This document shows positions 61,601 through 64,000 of a stretch of DNA of 64,000 nucleotides, in pieces. This DNA comes from Heliopora coerulea (lineage: Eukaryota; Cnidaria; Anthozoa; Scleralcyonacea; Helioporidae), in assembly GCA_030142905.1 (NCBI GenBank), contig JASJOG010000012.1:3233501-3297500 (forward strand), written 5' to 3'. The notes beneath the pieces were generated by a model. It had not been told where the DNA came from. It saw only the letters and a program-made list of their open reading frames with translations, and ran no database searches. Made by a program: the position numbers and the translations under genes. Within the stretch, counting starts at the first letter, position 1. Every line of letters starts with the position of its first letter.

Positions 61601-64000
61601 CATACAGTCTACCAACGGCTTATTTCACTGCTTTGACGAAATAAAGCTCCAACTCCCATTTTCAATTAAGAAAATATTAATTAAGGAGTGAAACGAGACG
61701 GAGAAGGTTAGAAAAATATAAATAAAATCCAAATTATATTAAGATAAAGATAGAAAAGCAACACGACTCTTACGGTGAGTGGAAGAAAAAACCGACAGTG
61801 AATGGGCAGGGAACAAAGAAGTAGTGAGAGAACGGAGAAAGAACATAGAAGGATGATCGGGGAAATGAGAAGAGGACAATGGGAGAAAATGAACCGAAGG
61901 GGAATAAAGGTTATTAAAAAAAAAGGGAAAGGAGGGAATGGAAAGAGTTATGAGGAGAAAGGAAAGAGAAGAGAAGGACAGGGAAGGGATCGGGATGGAA
62001 AAGAAGGGATTGAAATGGTAGAGAGGGAAAAGGATATGAAGACTAGTAAGGTGACGCGAAATGAGATGAAGTGAAGTGAAGAGAACTGAAGAAAAAGGAG
62101 AATAAGGAGGACACAGAAAAGAGAAGAGAAGAAAGAGAAATGATACTCACCTGAAAGACGATAGCAATGATATCATTCCCAATATGGCGTTTTCTTTGCA
62201 ACTATAAACAAATAGCTTAGAATCAGACAACTTAGGTCTACCAAAATGACAGTTCTTTGGTGGTTCATTTTCATCCAGATCTTAACATCAATAGGTCTGC
62301 CGAGAAAACGACCGATATGACAAGCAATGGACATATGAGAAAATAAAAAATATAAAATCATCATCACTGTTAATCTGGGGCGAACTCTTTCACGATACAC
62401 CCAAGAAACAACGTTCAACAAAAGAAACCGCTTCTACAAAAATGGCTTACTTGCTGTGAATCGCCAGTCGTAAACGGCAACATTGTTGATACGTGAAACA
62501 TAATTTCTCTGAAGAAAAGAAAGAAAAAAATTATTCAAGTGAACCATTTGCCAGTTATTAAATAGATATTTCGTCAAGCCCTTTTTCCTTTTTTAATTCT
62601 TTTCATCCACTAGCGTCGTATCTCCCTCTCATCGAACCTTCCACGATATACACAACACACAGTAAACGCCTGAGACAATGACAATATCAAAACATTTTTG
62701 TTTACACAAACAAAGGGAATTATGGAAAATACCTTCCTTTGAAAGTCGTGTATATTGATTTACGGCCCGTTTGGTGATTCTTAGTGTCCAAACCTCCGCT
62801 GTATCTAAAGTGTGAAAAAGATTGATGTTAAACAGAATTACTTCACAGCAATCATTATTTCATAACGGTTGTTCACCTACCTACCTACTACCATCTACCT
62901 GTCCATTTGTTCGTCCACCTGTCCTTCTGACCTTTTGCAATCGTGTCAGTCGGACCGTCAGTCTGTCTCCGTCCCAGTCTACCAGGCTACCATTCAGTCA
63001 TTCGTTTAGTCCGTCAGTCCGTAAGACTGTCTGTCAGCCCGTCAGTTTTTCTGTCTGTCTTCCCGTTTGCTTGTCAATCAGTCTGTCCATCCATCGGTCC
63101 GTGAGTCTGTCTTTCTACCTGCCTGACTGCCTATTTGGTTTTTTTTTTACTTCCTGTTAGTTTTTTGTTTGTTTATTTGTCTGTATGCAAAAAATACTAA
63201 TAAAAGCAATGATACCGTTTTATAACATAGCTTATATTAACTGCGTGCAGCAATGCCGCTCGAATATCAATAATTAATCACTGAACAAATATTTGTAGAA
63301 CACGGACTCTTCACCCTTTAAATCCAAATAACTCCACTTCTTCGCCCAGTATCTGAAGAAAGTCGTACATCGCTTTACTGTGTGATTTGTTGCTGAAATA
63401 TTGACCTTCTTCAGTCTATATAAAAAATAACAACAGCAAGAAGCAATCATAATTAAGAATACTAAGTGGAAACGTAATAATTGAATTCTACATAACATCT
63501 ACTACAATATTAAAACAGTGTATAAAAGATTATTATTTACATAAGTCTATCTTATTATTAGCTCCTTTCTTTCGGATAGGGAGAGTGTTATTTTTCTCTG
63601 GCCAACACTAGACAATTTTACTCGCCAAAAAGAGATCTCTGGACAGGAAAGAGTGGAGTATATGAAAAAACACGAGGGTGTGAGAAAGACAAGTAAATGC
63701 AAAACCGATCCAACCCCTCCTCTTTTTTCCACAATAGTAGAACTAAGCCCGTCTGATAATCATTTTTTACGGAGAATGGCTCACTCAATTATAACAACAA
63801 TGATAATGATGATGACGGTGATGATGATATTGATAATGGTAATGATAATAATTATAATAATAAAAGAAGGGATTACAAGAAAATATTAAGTTACGGACCT
63901 GTTGAGCCTTTTGATAAATCACACCAACTTTAAATTTTTCAGCATGTCCGTGTTCGTCAAATCGAGTTATCAGAGAGGAAGCCTGAAAACAATGATGAAA
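47274..64000 (-). CDS. Rap GTPase-activating protein gene (Rap1GAP type), multi-exon, 5' end beyond window
   Basis: Thirteen exons can be placed. The first ten encode about 290 residues covering most of a RapGAP domain. It holds, in order, V-G-V-I-Y-Q-K, Y-S-G-G-L-D-T-K-N, M-F-H-V-S-T-M-L-P, the catalytic helix Q-R-K-R-H-I-G-N-D-I-I, then D-V-P-E-F-G-P-S-L-P-N-P and F-L-L-T-K-L-L-N-A-E. The Lys-Arg and Asn of K-R-H-I-G-N correspond to the residues of Rap1GAP that drive GTP hydrolysis, with Asn as the catalytic thumb (family knowledge). The product should turn off Rap1 at membranes. After the domain come a basic R-A-R-S-M-E-N-L segment, a Ser/Pro-rich linker and a C-terminal coiled coil. No PDZ domain was seen, which favours Rap1GAP over SIPA1. 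Phases match at every adjacent junction except that before 52401, so an exon is missing. Confidence 0.93.
47540..48362. repeat. Degenerate tetranucleotide (CAAC/CAAT) array in intron
   Basis: More than 800 bases keep a four-base rhythm (CAAC, CAAT, CAGC, CATC) with hardly any perfect stretch, apart from (CAAT)n near 48115-48155. It lies in the last intron. Confidence 0.85.
48652..48740 (-). CDS. RapGAP coiled-coil exon
   Basis: Acceptor GGAATTTTTGCAG, donor GAG|GTATCT. 89 bases. It encodes H-A-P-E-A-L-V-E-A-L-R-G-D-I-Y-K-L then K-A-R-L-Q-R-E-N-E, with heptad-like Leu spacing continued in the last exon. Confidence 0.85.
49014..49080 (+). mobile_element. tRNA-derived SINE head fragment
   Basis: GAGTCCAAGTAGCTCAATGG...GGGTTCGATTTCC has tRNA boxes A and B. 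The 3' end does not pair with the 5' end, so it is not a tRNA gene. It resembles the second SINE family. Confidence 0.6.
49164..49390. repeat. (GAT/GGT)n microsatellite
   Basis: About 225 bases of GATGGT/GATGAT triplets within the intron between 52103 and 48740. Spurious Met/Val and Ile/Thr frames result. Confidence 0.9.
50746..50883 (-). CDS. Candidate alternative RapGAP exon
   Basis: Acceptor TCGTTTATTTAAG, donor GAAG|GTATAC. 138 bases open in phase 0/0 (S-S-P-R-L-R-K-K-G-I-P-T-P-E-S). Neighbouring exons 52103 and 48740 join each other in phase 1, so inclusion here would shift the frame or end the protein. It may be an alternative exon or a false call. Confidence 0.4.
52103..52401 (-). CDS. 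RapGAP exon, Ser/Pro-rich linker (99 codons)
   Basis: Acceptor TTTTCCTTTTAG, donor GAAG|GTGTCT. It encodes a disordered segment with P-P-S-P-T-D-L-S, S-S-P-V-L-P-V-K and P-S-S-P-S-D-T-P repeats, ending V-Q-L-Q-D-I-N-E. The end phase joins exactly to 48740 (split Asp codon). It starts in phase 2, whereas the exon at 55300 and the candidate at 53014 end in phase 0, so a connecting exon is unaccounted for. Confidence 0.8.
53014..53082 (-). CDS. Candidate RapGAP exon (weak)
   Basis: Acceptor TTACGTTCGCTTCAAG after a T-rich tract, donor TCG|GTAAGG. 69 bases open in phase 0/0 (K-T-N-F-Y-R-G-I-L-G...). The phase fits the preceding exon at 55300, but nothing in the peptide identifies it. It could be chance. 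Confidence 0.35.
53640..54700. repeat. Three irregular tandem copies with (ATT)n arrays, intronic
   Basis: Segments beginning near 53648, 54152 and 54502 share GACGAGTCGAGGTCTTCTT-like starts and TTGACCAATATTTTAAAATA or variants, followed by ATT-type microsatellites in the first two. The distances are about 500 and 350 bases. Confidence 0.65.
55300..55452 (-). CDS. RapGAP exon (basic R-A-R-S-M-E-N-L segment)
   Basis: Acceptor AAATTGTTTAG, donor CTA|GTACGT. 153 bases, phase 0/0. It encodes G-R-L-L-T-S-L-R-N-A-F-K-S then R-A-R-S-M-E-N-L-L-E-K-S-D-E-E. Rap1GAP has a comparable Phe-Lys-Arg-Ser region right after the catalytic domain (family knowledge). Confidence 0.85.
55530..56990. mobile_element. 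Intronic SINE cluster with nested and inverted copies
   Basis: A tRNA-derived SINE (about 55770-56050, plus) has box A TGGCACAGTGG and box B-like GCTTCGATTCC. It appears inserted inside a copy of the second SINE family, whose tRNA head is at 56098-56170 (TAGCTCAATGATTGG; GGTTCGATCCC). A further head begins at 56385. The first SINE returns in inverted orientation (about 56428-56945; box B GGTTCGATTCC). That copy is itself split by a foldback at about 56500-56680 with a hammerhead-like motif at 56597-56626. Confidence 0.75.
57521..57770 (+). repeat. Dispersed repeat family X, copy 2
   Basis: The most complete copy of the family. It includes GTCAAGACTTTTTATGTGAT, GAATTAGCGTATTAAG, CATCGCCTCGTGTTTTAAAC and CGATGAAGCATCCCTG. 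Intronic. Family affiliation unknown. Confidence 0.7.
58571..58657 (-). CDS. RapGAP exon (E-R-T-R-R-L-L-F-E-D-L)
   Basis: Acceptor TTCTTTTTCAG, donor GAG|GTAATT. 87 bases, phase 0/0. It encodes the end of the RapGAP domain, E-R-T-R-R-L-L-F-E-D-L-V-S-T-L, then K-S-Q-E-M-L. Confidence 0.94.
58773..59312. mobile_element. Penelope-like remnant between inverted hammerhead-bearing arms
   Basis: Arms of about 170 bases (58773-58945 and 59138-59312) are inverted. Both include AATATCAGTGCCCAGC, the GAAACGTC...TTAAC..CTTC core and the TGAGGGCATATAATATATG stretch. The centre on the minus strand encodes L-R-K-T-L-L-I-K-K-L-K-S-T-L-N-A-N, which resembles the end of Penelope-like proteins. The minus-strand arm reads CTGAAGATG...GAAACGTC (58867-58839). 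The plus arm has the same with one mismatch (59213-59247). Confidence 0.65.
59720..59809 (-). CDS. RapGAP exon (F-L-L-T-K-L-L-N-A-E)
   Basis: Acceptor TTTCCGTTTAG, donor ATG|GTAAAT. 90 bases, phase 0/0. It encodes L-R-D-F-L-L-T-K-L-L-N-A-E and F-K-A-K-Q-F, the conserved C-terminal helix of the domain. Confidence 0.95.
60088..60335 (+). repeat. Dispersed repeat family X, copy 3
   Basis: It shares CGTGTCGTGTCTTTAAATGT, AAATTAGCGTGCTAAG, ATAAGTCATTTAAAAAACT and CGAAGCATTCCTG with 57521-57770. Intronic. Confidence 0.7.
60606..60905. mobile_element. Two adjacent foldback elements sharing ends
   Basis: 60606-60730 and 60753-60905 each start and end with a TAGCATGGTTTCTCGTGCAA-like inverted repeat or its complement, and each carries AACTCAC/AGTGAGTT inside. 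They stand head to tail in the intron between exons 61168-61239 and 59720-59809. Confidence 0.65.
61168..61239 (-). CDS. RapGAP exon (D-V-P-E-F-G-P-S-L-P-N-P)
   Basis: Acceptor CAATTTTGTAG, donor AAG|GTAGGG. 72 bases, phase 0/0. It encodes I-T-V-T-A-K-E-D-V-P-E-F-G-P and L-P-N-P-A-V-F-Y-K. Confidence 0.95.
61476..61580 (-). CDS. RapGAP exon (D-E-N-T-P-F...I-V-V-Q-V-E-D)
   Basis: Acceptor TTTCGAATAG, donor AAG|GTTTTA (a weak donor). 105 bases, phase 0/0. It encodes D-E-N-T-P-F, F-L-H-I-F-I-V-V-Q-V-E-D and Y-K, matching the family order. Confidence 0.93.
61640..62150. repeat. Polypurine tract in intron (plus strand)
   Basis: Dense GA/GGA/AAGG sequence, strongest at 61800-62150. The transcribed RNA would be pyrimidine-rich just downstream of the catalytic exon's donor site. 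The Arg-Lys-Glu frame on the plus strand is not considered a gene. Confidence 0.7.
62151..62201 (-). CDS. RapGAP catalytic-helix exon (K-R-H-I-G-N-D)
   Basis: Acceptor TTGTTTATAG, donor CAG|GTGAGT. 51 bases, phase 0 at both ends. L-Q-R-K-R-H-I-G-N-D-I-I-A-I-V-F-Q contains the Lys, Arg and Asn that Rap1GAP uses for catalysis (family knowledge). All three are present, so activity is expected. Confidence 0.96.
62451..62508 (-). CDS. RapGAP exon (M-F-H-V-S-T-M-L-P-F)
   Basis: Acceptor TTTTCTTCAG, donor CAGCAA|GTAAGC. 58 bases. The first base completes an Arg codon with the previous exon. It encodes the conserved I-M-F-H-V-S-T stretch. Confidence 0.94.
62733..62804 (-). CDS. RapGAP exon (Y-S-G-G-L-D-T-K-N)
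   Basis: Acceptor TTCACACTTTAG, donor GGAAG|GTATTT. 72 bases with split codons at both ends. It encodes the family motif G-G-L-D-T-K-N and S-I-Y-T-T-F-K-G. Confidence 0.93.
62870..63190. repeat. Degenerate tetranucleotide (GTCT/GTCC) array in intron
   Basis: About 320 bases with four-base periodicity but constantly varying units. It lies in the intron between exons 63315-63415 and 62733-62804. Confidence 0.75.
63315..63415 (-). CDS. RapGAP exon (33 codons plus split Gly)
   Basis: Acceptor TTTTTATATAG, donor AAAGG|GTGAAG. It encodes T-E-E-G-Q-Y-F-S-N-K and F-L-Q-I-L-G-E-E-V-E-L-F-G-F-K. The split Gly codon joins perfectly to the next exon's Y-S-G-G-L-D. Confidence 0.92.
63899..63982 (-). CDS. 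RapGAP exon 1 of those visible (28 codons)
   Basis: Acceptor TTGTTTTCAG, donor CAG|GTCCGT. It encodes F-D-E-H-G-H and K-V-G-V-I-Y-Q-K, the start of the RapGAP core. It ends in phase 0. The preceding N-terminal exons lie outside the window. Confidence 0.9.

Noticed and set aside
61802..62074. 90-codon Arg/Lys/Glu-rich plus-strand frame
   Set aside because: Translation of a polypurine tract within an intron.

Overview
The window looks like nuclear DNA from a metazoan, most likely an anthozoan cnidarian such as a coral or sea anemone. This is inference. It rests on clustered single-exon class A GPCR genes, a multi-exon RapGAP gene with GT-AG introns, AT-rich intergenic DNA, tRNA-derived SINEs, Penelope-like element remnants, a jockey/CR1-type LINE, foldback elements and many microsatellites. 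Species cannot be read from the sequence.

Left part (1 to about 26.4 kb): a three-unit tandem array with a period near 12.5-12.8 kb. Each unit carries one minus-strand rhodopsin-like GPCR gene, with starts at 432, 13218 and 25696. The first is open but cut by the window edge. The second (12250-13218) is intact. The third is a pseudogene with an early stop and frameshifts. Units 1 and 2 also carry a second, older GPCR pseudogene (4951-5991 and 17575-18518). These two share lesions, so they died before the block was copied. Units 1 and 2 further share a cluster of palindromic CATATG motifs and a 570-bp pogo/Tigger-like non-autonomous transposon. A 1-kb copy of the 3' end of another GPCR locus sits between units 1 and 2.

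Middle part (26.4-42.3 kb): a second, different GPCR family. Two members are intact (29927-31003 minus; 36984-37919 plus). One is a stop-riddled pseudogene (33786-34794). Another is a pseudogene whose frame is also split by a LINE insertion with a 9-bp target duplication (40684-42283). All lack the acidic residue of the DRY motif and, where readable, the TM6 tryptophan. Between them lie SINEs, a Penelope-like remnant with a GIY-YIG domain, a 762-bp inverted-repeat element with tandem-repeat arms, and a foldback element.

42.3-47.2 kb: no gene recognised; low-complexity DNA and a foldback.

Right part (47274 to the end): one large minus-strand gene for a Rap GTPase-activating protein of the Rap1GAP type, whose 5' end lies beyond the window. 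I placed 13 coding exons from reading frame, splice sites and family motifs, plus two weaker candidates. The RapGAP domain, including its catalytic KR...N helix, lies at 58.5-64.0 kb. A Ser/Pro-rich linker and a C-terminal coiled coil lie at 47.3-55.5 kb. One exon junction does not match in phase, so at least one exon in 52.4-55.3 kb is missed. The introns hold SINEs, Penelope remnants, hammerhead-like motifs and degenerate tetranucleotide arrays.

Most short open frames elsewhere are translations of repeats and are left out.
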